Program-made: the position numbers and the translations under genes
Part shown: positions 1-7,888 of the stretch, piece by piece
How the letters are laid out: the number at the start of each line of letters is the position of its first letter
Numbering within the stretch: the stretch's first letter is position 1
Notes under the pieces: generated by a model
The model's input: the letters and a program-made list of their open reading frames with translations, nothing else
Databases searched by the model: none
What the model was told of the DNA's origin: nothing
NCBI GenBank assembly: GCA_964244115.1
Contig: CAXTHM010000009.1
Coordinates: 9,290 to 73,289 of the forward strand
Source of the DNA: CADCWK01 sp964244115
GTDB taxonomy: Bacteria; Chloroflexota; Chloroflexia; Thermomicrobiales; UBA6265
DNA length: 64,000 nt
Reading direction: 5' to 3'

Positions 1-298
1 ACCCCGGCACCGCCGTCGCGATGTCGGTCGGCTCGACGCCGAACGACAGCACGAGCGTGACGAGCGTGGCCAGCCCGAGCATGGTCTGCCAGCGTGCACC
101 CTCCCTGACCCCGAGCAGCAGCGCCGCGAGGCTGAGCATCCAGGCCATCGCCCCGACGCCGTTGATCCCCCGGGAGACCGCGCCGTCGGTCACGATGGCG
201 AGCGCCACCACCAGCCCGGAGAGGACGAGCCCGATGGCGCCGATCCTCGTCCAGTCGGCCCTGGCTCGCCCATTCAGGAGTGCAGTGATTCGGCTCAT
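1..298 (-). CDS. Membrane protein, N-terminal part only
   Basis: An open frame starts with ATG at 298 and runs off the left edge, giving 99 residues. It has three hydrophobic stretches, around residues 18-36, 48-68 and 75-90, and reads as a small multi-pass membrane protein. A Shine-Dalgarno-like AAGGGA lies 5-8 bases before the ATG. The second stretch is followed by a short charged loop (VREGARW). I do not recognise the family, and the C-terminus lies outside the window. Confidence 0.55.
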   Translation of the reverse strand, partial: MSRITALLNGRARADWTRIGAIGLVLSGLVVALAIVTDGAVSRGINGVGAMAWMLSLAALLLGVREGARWQTMLGLATLVTLVLSFGVEPTDIATAVPG

Positions 299-407
299 GA
301 CATTCCCTTCGAGAGCGGCTATCCCGTCACCCCGTTGACGGTACGTTCCCACCGGCCAGCCATCAAGGTCGCCGCGTCCGGAATCAGGCGTCGGCGCCCA
401 TTGCTGC

Positions 408-413
408 TATACT
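408..413 (+). promoter_or_regulatory. -10 element (TATACT) of tRNA-Arg(TCG)
   Basis: TATACT inside GCTATACTCCG lies 19 bases before the tRNA. The same string precedes tRNA-Ala(CGC) and, on the other strand, tRNA-Pro. No convincing -35 box is visible here. Confidence 0.5.
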
Positions 414-432
414 CCGCGCCGGTCTTCGCCAC

Positions 433-505
433 GCCCTCGTAGCTCAATGGATAGAGCGCTTGGCTTCGAACCAAGAGGTTGGGGGTTCGATCCCCTCCGA
501 GGGTA
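433..505 (+). tRNA. tRNA-Arg (anticodon TCG)
   Basis: A complete 73-base cloverleaf. The acceptor GCCCTCG pairs with CGAGGGT (one G-U). The D arm is AGCTC..GAGC, the anticodon loop CTTCGAA has anticodon TCG (reads CGA), and the T loop is GGTTCGATCC. The discriminator is A. The 3' CCA is not encoded (CCC follows). Confidence 0.95.
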
Positions 506-564
506 CCCACGAAGAGCTCGCCGCTACGGTCGGACGCGAACGTGACCACCTCGCGGCAATTTAG

Positions 565-1002
565 TCATCCCGGCGGCATGGCATTGATGCTCAGCCACTT
601 CTGCATGACGAGGACGTCCGAGCGCTCGTGGGCGAGGCGGTCGTAGAAGGCCATGACCGGCTCGTTCGTCGCCCGGTCCATGAGCTGGACTTTCGTGACG
701 CCGCGGCCCCGAATCCAGGCCTCCCCAGCCTAGACCATCTGACGACCGACACCACCACCTTGTACCTCGGGGTCGACGGCCACGTAGTAGAGCCAGCCCC
801 GGTGCCCATCGTGGCCGACCATGACCGACGCGACGACGGTATCGCCGACGGTCGCGACGAGGACGTCGGAAGACGGTCCGCCGCGGGCGCGGTCGAAATC
901 GGTACGGGGATCGTTGTACGACGTCGTCAACCCTACCCGCCGCCACAGCGCCGCCACGGCATCACCCTGGTCCGCGGTCGCCGGTCCGATCACGAGACTC
1001 AT
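565..1002 (-). pseudogene. GNAT-family N-acetyltransferase interrupted by an in-frame TAG
   Basis: From ATG 1002 the frame reads as a GNAT acetyltransferase: N-terminal MSLVIGPATADQ, a central beta strand GWLYYVAVDPEVQG, and the acetyl-CoA loop GGGVGRQMV. A TAG codon at 732-730 then interrupts it. The same frame continues for 54 more codons with the expected GNAT C-terminus (AGEAWIRGRGVTKVQLM, then EPVMAFYDRLAHE), ending at TGA 565-567. The interruption sits after the acetyl-CoA loop, so the short product would lack the last helices and strand. A single C-to-T change from CAG would explain it. Either the gene is decaying or this is a sequencing error. Upstream ATG 1041 is possible, but conservation-like sequence begins at 1002. 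Confidence 0.75.
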
Positions 1003-1215
1003 GCCCGTCGTCGCCGTCCCCCGAGGTCGACCCGGTGGCAACCATCACGAGCGCGACGAGGGCCGGCGCCCGGCGCCTGGCCCTCTGCCTCCGCGACATC
1101 GTAGACGATCCGGCCGCTGGTACAATCGTCCATCGTCGAGCCCGCCGGCGGCACCGTCCAGCACCCCGACCGCCGCGGACCTCCCCACCTCTCCCACTGA
1201 TCGAGGACACCACCG

Positions 1216-2400
1216 ATGCGAGCCTACGTTCTGTCGATCGGCACCGAACTCATGCAGGGCATGATCACCGATACCAACGCGACCTTCCTCGCCCAGGAAC
1301 TCGTCGCCCTCGGGATCGATCTGGTCCATGTCACCCAGGTCGGCGACGATCGGGCCCGGATGGTCCAGACCCTCCGCCGGGCGCTGGACGAAGCCGACCT
1401 CGTCATCTGCACCGGCGGCGTCGGTCCGACCGAGGACGACCTCACCCGCGAGGTCATCGCCGAGACCGTCGGCGAGACCCCGGCGATCGACCCAAGCTTG
1501 CTCGAGACGCTGGAGTCGTTCTTCGCCGGTCGCGGGCAGGACATGCCGGAGCGGAACAAGAAGCAGGCCTGGCTGATCCCGAGCGCCGAGGCCCTGCCGA
1601 ACCCGGTCGGGACGGCGCCGGGCTGGTTCGTCCGGGCCGGGAGCGGCCGGATCATCGCCATGCCGGGCGTCCCCCGCGAGATGTTCCGGATGTGGGCCGA
1701 GCAGGCCGTCCCGCGGATCTCCGCCGAGCTCACCGAAGGCGTCATCAGCGGGATCACCTTCCGGACGCTCGGGATCGGCGAGTCCAGCGCGGAGCAGGAG
1801 ATCAGCGACCTGGTCGCCAAGGACAACCCGGTCGTCGCCACGTACGCAAAGGACGATGGCGTGCACATCCGCGTGACTGGCTTCGGCGACTCGGTCGAAG
1901 TCGCCGAACGGCACCGGGATTCCGCCGCCAATGAGGTCCGCCGTCGCCTGTCCCGCTACATCTACGCCGAGACGATGGCCCCACTGCCGGACGTCATCGT
2001 CGGGCTGCTGGCCGACCGTGGCCTGACCCTCGGCGTCATCGAGGAGGGCAGCGGCGGTCGGCTGGGCTCGCTCCTGACCGGGTCGCTGGCGTCGGACGGC
2101 GTCGTCCACGGCGGTCTCACCCGACCGGTCCCCACCGGGCCGTCGGCCGCCGACCTGGCCGACGAGGCCCGCCGCCTGTTCGGTACCGACATCGGGATCG
2201 GCCTCTCGATCACGGTCGAGCCAATGCCCAACGTCGCGGGGGTCTACCGCGGCCCGGTCTCAATCGCGATCACCGGCGCCATCAGCGCGACCGAAGAGCA
2301 CCAGACCCGCGCCAGCCTGGCCGACATCCATCGCCGCGCCGCGATGTCCAGCGTCGATCTGCTCCGTCGCCAGATGACCGCCTCGGCTACGACCAACTAG
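1216..2400 (+). CDS. cinA: CinA-like protein with a degenerate C-terminal NMN-deamidase domain
   Basis: 394 residues. Residues 1-170 form the MoaB/MogA-like domain of CinA (SIGTELMQG at 7-15, TGGVGPTEDD at 66-75, MPGVPREM at 149-156). In the family this domain is linked to ADP-ribose or nucleotide pyrophosphatase activity. Residues 255-390 align in order with the PncC/CinA C-terminal amidohydrolase. However, the usual ESCTGG active-site motif reads EEGSGG (276-281) and the catalytic Tyr/Lys segment is not recognisable. NMN deamidation by this half is therefore doubtful. A GAGGA lies 8 bases before the ATG. The gene converges on ybeY with only 8 bases between stop codons. Confidence 0.88.
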   Translation: MRAYVLSIGTELMQGMITDTNATFLAQELVALGIDLVHVTQVGDDRARMVQTLRRALDEADLVICTGGVGPTEDDLTREVIAETVGETPAIDPSLLETLESFFAGRGQDMPERNKKQAWLIPSAEALPNPVGTAPGWFVRAGSGRIIAMPGVPREMFRMWAEQAVPRISAELTEGVISGITFRTLGIGESSAEQEISDLVAKDNPVVATYAKDDGVHIRVTGFGDSVEVAERHRDSAANEVRRRLSRYIYAETMAPLPDVIVGLLADRGLTLGVIEEGSGGRLGSLLTGSLASDGVVHGGLTRPVPTGPSAADLADEARRLFGTDIGIGLSITVEPMPNVAGVYRGPVSIAITGAISATEEHQTRASLADIHRRAAMSSVDLLRRQMTASATTN

Positions 2401-2408
2401 CCGGTCGT

Positions 2409-2885
2409 CTACGCCTCGTATTCGCGGAGCAATCCCTCGCCACGGGCGAGCATCGCCGCTCGCTCCTCGGCGGAATGATCGACCCAGCCGGTGAGATGCA
2501 GCAGGCCGTGAACCGCCACGAAGAGCAGTTCACGGCCCGCCGAGTTTCCGTTCGCGCCGGACTGCTCGATTGCCCGGTCCACCGAGATGATGATGTCCCC
2601 ACCGCGGACTGGCTGTCCGGGCTCGCCGTCGTCAGCCTCGTGCTCGAAGGTCATCACGTCGGTCGGCTCGTCGATGCCCATGAAATCGAGATGGAACCGC
2701 TGGAGACGGGCGTCGTCGACCAGGACGAAGGCGACTTCCCACCGGCCGGTCACCCGCTCGGCCGCGAGGACGGTCTCGCTGAGCGCAACGAGATCATCCT
2801 CACTGGCCAGCGCGACCGGTGTCAGATCGACCTCGGCGATCGTCGTCACGTCGAGCACCAGGGTCTCCGTGGGGCGGTCGGCCAT
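2409..2885 (-). CDS. ybeY: Endoribonuclease YbeY (rRNA maturation factor)
   Basis: 158 residues, typical length. YbeY is a zinc-dependent single-strand RNase acting in 16S rRNA 3'-end maturation and 70S quality control. The hallmark segment HGLLHLTGWVDH lies at 126-137. The first two zinc His (126 and 130) are in register. The third His of the usual HGxLHLxGYDH is displaced by one, leaving Asp136 where His is expected and His137 next to it. DVMTFEH at 77-82 is also typical. The ATG overlaps the TGA of yqeY (TGATG), so the two are translationally coupled. Confidence 0.9.
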   Translation of the reverse strand: MADRPTETLVLDVTTIAEVDLTPVALASEDDLVALSETVLAAERVTGRWEVAFVLVDDARLQRFHLDFMGIDEPTDVMTFEHEADDGEPGQPVRGGDIIISVDRAIEQSGANGNSAGRELLFVAVHGLLHLTGWVDHSAEERAAMLARGEGLLREYEA

Positions 2886-3349
2886 CAGCCGGCGCTGAGC
2901 CGGGTTCGGACGGCGGTGCTCACCCGTCGACCGTCGGCGCGGCCGCCGATTCGCGGCAGCAGGATCGGCATGACCTTGCCCATCTCCTTGGGCCCAGTCG
3001 CGCCCGACTCCGTCACGGCCGCATCGACCAGTGTCGCGAGTTCCTCGTCGTCGAGCTGCGCCGGCAGGTAGCGCTCGATCACGGCGAGCTGCTCCTTCTC
3101 CCGGTCGACGAGATCGGTCCGACCGGCGGCCGCGAACTGCTCGATCGATTCGGTCCGCTGCTTGACCTGCCGCTGGAGGAGGGCCAACTCTTCCTCGGCG
3201 GACAGGGACTCCCGCTTCTCGATCTCGGCGTTGTGATAGGCCGAAAGCAGGAACCGGATCGATTCCCGCGCGACTACGTCGCGGCTCCGCATTGCGTCCT
3301 TGAGGTCGCTCTGAAGGCGTCCCTGAAGGGTCATCACCTGGTCGGTCAC
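2885..3349 (-). CDS. yqeY: GatB/YqeY-domain protein
   Basis: 154 residues from GTG 3349, chosen because AGGGAGGA lies 7 bases upstream; a later ATG at MTLQGRL has no comparable site. The protein is the YqeY family: an N-terminal helical half (DLKDAMRSRDVVARESIRFL) and a C-terminal tail domain resembling the tRNA-binding tail of GatB (KEMGKVMPILLPRIGGRADG). The family is linked to amidotransferase or tRNA-associated roles, but its function is not settled. It lies 49 bases downstream of the HIT gene and overlaps ybeY by one base, suggesting an HIT-yqeY-ybeY operon. Confidence 0.88.
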   Translation of the reverse strand: MTDQVMTLQGRLQSDLKDAMRSRDVVARESIRFLLSAYHNAEIEKRESLSAEEELALLQRQVKQRTESIEQFAAAGRTDLVDREKEQLAVIERYLPAQLDDEELATLVDAAVTESGATGPKEMGKVMPILLPRIGGRADGRRVSTAVRTRLSAG

Positions 3350-3398
3350 TGATCGTTCCTCCCTGCCATGCGCAGTCGCCTCGAACCCATACCACGCC

Positions 3399-3788
3399 TC
3401 ATACGGGGCGGACACCCAGAGGCCGTCCTCCCACGACATGGAAGTGGAGATGAAACACGGACTGGCCGGCATCCGGTCCGGTATTCGTCAGCACCCGGTA
3501 GCCACGCTCATCGAGACCAGCTTCGTGCGCGACCTGACGAGCCAGACCGAGCAGTTCCCCGAGCAGCGCCTCGCTCCCTGACGTGACGCTGAGGTCGGCG
3601 ATATGCCGTCGGGGAACGACGAGGATGTGAGTCGGTGCCTGAGGAGCCAGATCGGCGAACGCGACGGCATGCGGCGACTCCGCGACGAAGGTCGTCCCGA
3701 AGTCGCCCCGGACGATCCGGCAGAAGACACAGTCCGGGTCGAACGCCGATTCGATCCCTGTATTCCGATCAGTGGCAGTCGCGTCCAT
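3399..3788 (-). CDS. HIT-family nucleotide hydrolase
   Basis: 129 residues. The histidine triad HLHFH (His113, 115, 117) is followed by VVGGR, as in Hint/HinT phosphoramidases that hydrolyse AMP-linked substrates. A CxxC pair (Cys20, Cys23) with His62 is the zinc site seen in many bacterial HIT proteins. ATG 3788 has AAAGGA about 8 bases upstream; GTG 3791 is an alternative. First gene of an apparent operon with yqeY and ybeY, divergent from mutM across 58 bases. Confidence 0.92.
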   Translation of the reverse strand: MDATATDRNTGIESAFDPDCVFCRIVRGDFGTTFVAESPHAVAFADLAPQAPTHILVVPRRHIADLSVTSGSEALLGELLGLARQVAHEAGLDERGYRVLTNTGPDAGQSVFHLHFHVVGGRPLGVRPV

Positions 3789-3846
3789 CACCAGGTCCTT
3801 TCCCCGAGAGTCGCCCGAGTCCCGGACGCTCGATCATACTATCCGC

Positions 3847-4728
3847 ATGCCAGAGCTTCCCGAAGTCGAGACCGTCCGGCGCTCGCTCCAGCCCGTCATC
3901 ACCGGCAGGCTGATCACCGCTGTCCAGGGCGACACCTTCCCGGATGTGATGGGTCCTGGTGGCCTCGACCGCACTGACCTCCTGATCCACCGTCGGATCA
4001 CCGGGTTGGACCGCCGGGGCAAGTACCTGATCGTCGATCTGGATGACGGCTCCGCGCTGGTCGTCCACCTCCGGATGACCGGGCAACTCGTCGTTGTCAG
4101 CCGGCACGAGCCGCCACTGCGCTTCCAGCATCTGGTGATCGGCCTCGACGACGGCACCCCGCCCGACGAGTCGAACGATGGCCTGGCATCACGGTCGGAT
4201 GGACCGATCGAACTCCGATTCGCCGACCAGCGCAAGTTCGGCCGCGTGCTGCATATCGCCGCGTCCGAGCGGCCCCATCTCTTCGACGCGCTGGGCCCGG
4301 AGCCCCTGCTGGCCACATTCACCGTGGAGACTCTGGCGGCAGCGCTGGTCAATCGCCGCGCACCGGTCAAGAACGTCCTGCTCGACCAGCGCCGCATCGC
4401 GGGACTGGGCAACATCTACGTCGACGAGGCGTTGTTCCGGGCCCGCGTCAACCCGCTACGCCCCGCCGGGTCGCTGGACGCCTCCGAAACCGAGGCGCTC
4501 CACGCCGGCATCGTCGCGGTCCTGACCGAATCACTCGACCGGCGCGGCACCACCTTCTCCTCGTTCCTCGATGGCTACGGTCGCCAGGGTGAGAACGGCG
4601 AGAACCTGCGTGTCTACGGCCGTGGTCGATCCGGGCAGCCCTGCGTCGTCTGCGGGACGCCGCTCCAGATGGTCAAGCTGGCCGGGCGATCGAGTACCTT
4701 CTGCCCGGTCTGCCAGCCGCTCGCCTGA
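3847..4728 (+). CDS. mutM: Formamidopyrimidine-DNA glycosylase (Fpg/MutM)
   Basis: 293 residues. It removes oxidised purines such as 8-oxoguanine and formamidopyrimidines, and cleaves the abasic site. The N-terminus PELPEVETVRR carries the catalytic Pro2/Glu3, the conserved Lys59 lies in RGKYL, and QRRIAGLGNIYVDEALF is the helix-two-turn-helix DNA-binding segment. The C-terminal zinc finger has two CxxC pairs (CVVC and CPVC), and VYGRGRSG precedes it. All landmarks are intact. The start is fixed because processed Pro2 must be N-terminal. Confidence 0.97.
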   Translation: MPELPEVETVRRSLQPVITGRLITAVQGDTFPDVMGPGGLDRTDLLIHRRITGLDRRGKYLIVDLDDGSALVVHLRMTGQLVVVSRHEPPLRFQHLVIGLDDGTPPDESNDGLASRSDGPIELRFADQRKFGRVLHIAASERPHLFDALGPEPLLATFTVETLAAALVNRRAPVKNVLLDQRRIAGLGNIYVDEALFRARVNPLRPAGSLDASETEALHAGIVAVLTESLDRRGTTFSSFLDGYGRQGENGENLRVYGRGRSGQPCVVCGTPLQMVKLAGRSSTFCPVCQPLA

Positions 4729-4748
4729 CCCAGCCACGATCTCCGCGG

Positions 4749-4786
4749 AAAAAGCAACGTACCCGCCCATCGCTGGGCGGGTACGT
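4749..4786 (-). terminator. Rho-independent terminator of the ferritin-like gene
   Basis: A 13-bp perfect stem (4757-4769 with 4774-4786) has a TCGC loop. Reading leftward it is followed by TTGCTTTTT (to 4749). It lies between the convergent ends of mutM and the ferritin-like gene and may serve both. Confidence 0.8.
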
Positions 4787-4842
4787 CATCTCGAAGTGGC
4801 CGAAGACGATCCGTGAAGGGATCGTCAGGTCACGAACGAGAC

Positions 4843-5550
4843 CTACGCCTCAGGGGTGGCGTCGGCGGTGACGAAGAACGGGGTCGCGATCTCGAGGACC
4901 TCGGCCGGCGTCCGCGGGGCGTCGACGGCGTCCGGGAACGGCTGCGTCGCCTCGTCGTTGACCAGCGCGCCGATGAAGCCGGCGTGGCGGGCCTCGACGC
5001 TGTGGATGCCGAGGGCGGTCGCAACGAGGCTCGGGGCCAGGACGACGACCGACGGGGCGGCACCGGCGTAGGCGGAGACGCCGACGTTCTCGATCGCGGC
5101 AGCCGTGATCAGGAACGACGAGGCGTCGGAGTATCCGAAGTCGTACGCTGCCTCTTCGACGGGCTCGCCGCCGAGGTCGGTGATCGTGGCGGAGAGGGCC
5201 TCGACGTGAGCGGCCTCATGCGCACCGATCTGCTCGATCAGAGCGTAGACGGAACCCGTGGTGTCGAAGTCCTCCGGCGTGAAGGTCGCGAGAGCCTCCC
5301 GATAGAAGGTGTTCTCGAGGTGCTCGAGGGTCAGGGCGTAGTTGAGGACGGCGATGCCGTCATCCTCGAAGTACGGGTCCGCCTCGAGGGCGTCGTCCTG
5401 GGCGGATGCCCGGAAGCCCGGGACCGCGGCCAGAGCCAGTGCAGCGCCGCCGCCGATGACGGCAGACTTGCCGAGCAGTGAGCGACGCGACGACAGACGA
5501 GCCTTCTCAACCTCGACAGCGGCGAGGAAACGGTTCGAGAGATCAGTCAT
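4843..5550 (-). CDS. Exported ferritin-like domain protein (TAT signal)
   Basis: 235 residues from ATG 5550, with AGGGAG 6 bases upstream. Residues 22-50 carry a twin-arginine signal (SSRRSLLGKSAVIGGG, a hydrophobic run, then ASA). The mature part is a four-helix ferritin-like domain (Ferritin_2 type) with Glu/His pairs LEHLENTFY, EAAHVEAL and EARHAGFI. TAT export suggests folding, perhaps with metal bound, before secretion. A role in extracytoplasmic metal or peroxide handling is plausible but unproven. Monocistronic, with its own terminator at 4749-4786. Confidence 0.85.
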   Translation of the reverse strand: MTDLSNRFLAAVEVEKARLSSRRSLLGKSAVIGGGAALALAAVPGFRASAQDDALEADPYFEDDGIAVLNYALTLEHLENTFYREALATFTPEDFDTTGSVYALIEQIGAHEAAHVEALSATITDLGGEPVEEAAYDFGYSDASSFLITAAAIENVGVSAYAGAAPSVVVLAPSLVATALGIHSVEARHAGFIGALVNDEATQPFPDAVDAPRTPAEVLEIATPFFVTADATPEA

Positions 5551-6070
5551 GGTAACTCCCTGTTGTGTCGATCGAACGGACACTGCGTAGCTGCAGACCG
5601 CGACCCGAACACCGCATCGAGAGACCATCTTCGCGGGGTTCCGGATCCCCCGCCGCGATGGACATCGTCGATTCGGTTGCCTGCCACGCGACGTTCGCCG
5701 GTGGTTCAGCCGTCGGGGTTTGTAATCTGCCTTGCAGCTTTTGTGCCGCCGCTTCTCGTTTCACTCCCGGAGGGGAAAACGATCCGGCGGCAACCGAGAG
5801 CCAGTCGGCCCCGCTCCATTCTATACGACCCTTCTGTCCGGATGGATCATATGGATCATTCGGATGAGACCCTGGTCCATTCGCGGTCGACCGCCGGTCC
5901 GGTCGGCCCGGTCCGGTTCTCGACTGCTCATGGGATCGGATAGAGCGATCATCTTCCCGTTCACCCAGTTCACGTTACGGCTCCGTCACCCGACCCATGT
6001 CATTCGCAGTGTCCGCTCATAGGCGGGGAGGACATCGGCAACACGCGGCTCCGGCAATAGCCGGGAAACG

Positions 6071-6106
6071 CGAGACGAGTCGCGGCGCGGAGTCCGACTC
6101 GTCTCG
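6071..6106. repeat. 11-bp perfect inverted repeat
   Basis: CGAGACGAGTC (6071-6081) pairs with GACTCGTCTCG (6096-6106) around a 14-base loop. No T-run follows on the plus strand. It could be an operator, or a terminator of leftward transcription (CGTTTCCC follows on that strand). Confidence 0.6.
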
Positions 6107-6113
6107 ACCGTGG

Positions 6114-6138
6114 GGCACGGGCGGCACGGGCGGCACGG
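6114..6138. repeat. Short tandem repeat, 9-base unit
   Basis: GGCACGGGC occurs twice, followed by the first seven bases of a third copy, just after the inverted repeat at 6071-6106. Confidence 0.8.
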
Positions 6139-6371
6139 ATGATCCGTCGACGCATTCACATCCGTCCGGACCGCGGGAGGATGATCGCCGGTTTTTCCGG
6201 GCCGATTGCGAATGGGCGGCGCACCGATATACTTGTCGGGATGTCCAGACGTTCTAGCTTCGAGAATATCGCCGTCGGCGACGCTGGCCGAGCGGCGGTA
6301 GTCCCGTGTGGAGCGTCCTGCGACACCGTCGATCATCCTTTCGCATCGCCGCGCAAGAGGGAGTTTTCCGG

Positions 6372-7715
6372 ATGGCAACGAACCGCCGTACGCTATTGAA
6401 GAGTGCCGCAGCGCTTGCGGCCATGCCGATCGGTCTTAAGGCCACGCAGGCCAGTGCCCAGTCGACTCCAGCCGCGACGCCGGTCGGGACGCCAGTCGGC
6501 ACCCCGTCCGCGCCGCTCGTCGTCGGGACGCCGGAGGCCTCCCTCGAAGTCTTCTCCTGGTGGACGTCCGGTGGTGAGGCCACCGGCCTCGACCAGCTCT
6601 TCGCGGCCTTTACCGCCGGTTCGCCGTCGGTCGGGATCGTCAACGCCGCCGTCGCCGGTGGTGGTGGCAGCAACGCCAAGACCGCCCTGCAGACCCGCCT
6701 CCAGGGCGGACAGGCGCCGGACTCCTGGCAGTCCCACCTCGGCAAGGAACTCCAGAGCCTCTACGTCACGCCGGGCTACTGCGCCCCGCTGACCGACCTC
6801 TACGCCGAGCAGGGCTGGAACGATGTCTTCCCGCAGGGCGTCATCGATCAGTCCAGCGTCGACGGCGTTCCCTACGTCGTCCCGGTCGGCAACCATCGCG
6901 GCAACGTGATGTTCTACAACAAGGCGCTGATGGAGGCCAACGGCATCACCATCGGTGAGACGCTGTCGGTCGACGAGTTCTTCGCCGCCGCCGACACGCT
7001 CCAGGCCGCCGGCATCCCGGCCGTCGCGCTTGGCGACCGCGATTCCTTCGCCGCCCCGCAACTGTTCGAGAACACGCTGCTCGGTGTCCTCGGCCCCGAA
7101 GCCTACACCGCCCTCTGGAACGACCCGAGCCAGTGGTCCAGCGACGGCGTCACCCAGGCGATCGAGGCGTTCGCCAAGATGCTCGGCTACCTCAACCCCG
7201 ACCACGCCGCCCTGACCTGGGACGGTGCCGCCGACCTCGTCGCCGCCGGGACCGCCGGTTTCACTTCGATGGGCGACTGGGCCTATGGCCAGTTCGTCTC
7301 GAAGGGGACCGAGTCCAGCATCGGCTGGGTCACCCACCCCGGCACCTCCGGCTCGTTCGTGACGGTCATCGACGGCTTCACGCTGCCCGTCGGCGCCCCT
7401 GACACCGTCAACGCCTCCAACTGGCTCCGCGCCGCCGGTTCCGCCGCTGCCCAGACGGCGTTCGCGCCGTACAAGGGCTGCATCCCGGCCCGGACCGACA
7501 TCGACAGCAGCTCCTTCAATGACTACCTGAAGTGGGCCGCGAACGACCTGACGACCGCCACGGCCGTCCCGTCCAACGCCCACGGCTCGGCCGCCTCGCC
7601 GCAGGTCCAGCAGGCGATCTTCGACGCCACGATCGCCTTCATCGTCGCGCCGGACACCGAGACCTACCGCGTCACGATCCAGCAAGCCGCCGAGGACGAC
7701 GCGGCCGGCGCCTAG
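6372..7715 (+). CDS. ABC transporter extracellular solute-binding protein (family 1, sugar type)
   Basis: 447 residues from ATG 6372, with GAGGGAG upstream. Residues 4-30 are a twin-arginine-like signal (NRRTLLKSAAALAAM, ending ASA). A Thr/Pro/Gly linker with repeated TPVG follows. The body is a family-1 solute-binding protein of the sugar/glycerol-phosphate (CUT1) type: LEVFSWWTSGGE at the N-lobe, ending near VIAPDT-like sequence. It captures substrate outside the membrane for the two permeases downstream. A terminator hairpin after this gene probably keeps binding protein more abundant than permease. Substrate cannot be read from sequence. Confidence 0.92.
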   Translation: MATNRRTLLKSAAALAAMPIGLKATQASAQSTPAATPVGTPVGTPSAPLVVGTPEASLEVFSWWTSGGEATGLDQLFAAFTAGSPSVGIVNAAVAGGGGSNAKTALQTRLQGGQAPDSWQSHLGKELQSLYVTPGYCAPLTDLYAEQGWNDVFPQGVIDQSSVDGVPYVVPVGNHRGNVMFYNKALMEANGITIGETLSVDEFFAAADTLQAAGIPAVALGDRDSFAAPQLFENTLLGVLGPEAYTALWNDPSQWSSDGVTQAIEAFAKMLGYLNPDHAALTWDGAADLVAAGTAGFTSMGDWAYGQFVSKGTESSIGWVTHPGTSGSFVTVIDGFTLPVGAPDTVNASNWLRAAGSAAAQTAFAPYKGCIPARTDIDSSSFNDYLKWAANDLTTATAVPSNAHGSAASPQVQQAIFDATIAFIVAPDTETYRVTIQQAAEDDAAGA

Positions 7716-7790
7716 TCGTTCGACGAGCCTACACTCGTCTCACGCGTCAGCCGGGTCCATGGTCCGGCTGACCAGCAATCCGTCCGGACG

Positions 7791-7823
7791 AGCGGGGAAG
7801 GCGACGACGCCCTCCCCGCTTTT
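7791..7823 (+). terminator. Attenuating hairpin between binding-protein and permease genes
   Basis: AGCGGGGAAGGC pairs with the CCTCCCCGCT arm around a short loop, followed by TTTT (7820-7823). Its position between a binding-protein gene and its permeases fits partial termination. Confidence 0.7.
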
Positions 7824-7888
7824 CCCGTCACGACCATCCCCCGCCGACCGAGGTTGCGCCGCGCACACCCATCGAAGGAATGCCGCTG

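Larger units (their letters stand above)
5551..6371. other. Non-coding spacer, 821 bases
   Basis: I see no convincing gene; short frames here lack a ribosome site or family motif. It holds an 11-bp perfect inverted repeat (6071-6081 with 6096-6106) and a 9-base tandem repeat of GGCACGGGC at 6114-6138 (2.8 copies). These lie 230-300 bases upstream of the binding-protein gene. The likely promoters of the ferritin-like gene (leftward) and the ABC importer (rightward) should be here. Confidence 0.5.

Noticed and set aside
5843..5943. Short ORF beginning MDHMDHSDE
   Set aside because: No ribosome site, no homology-like pattern, and it sits in repeat-like spacer DNA.
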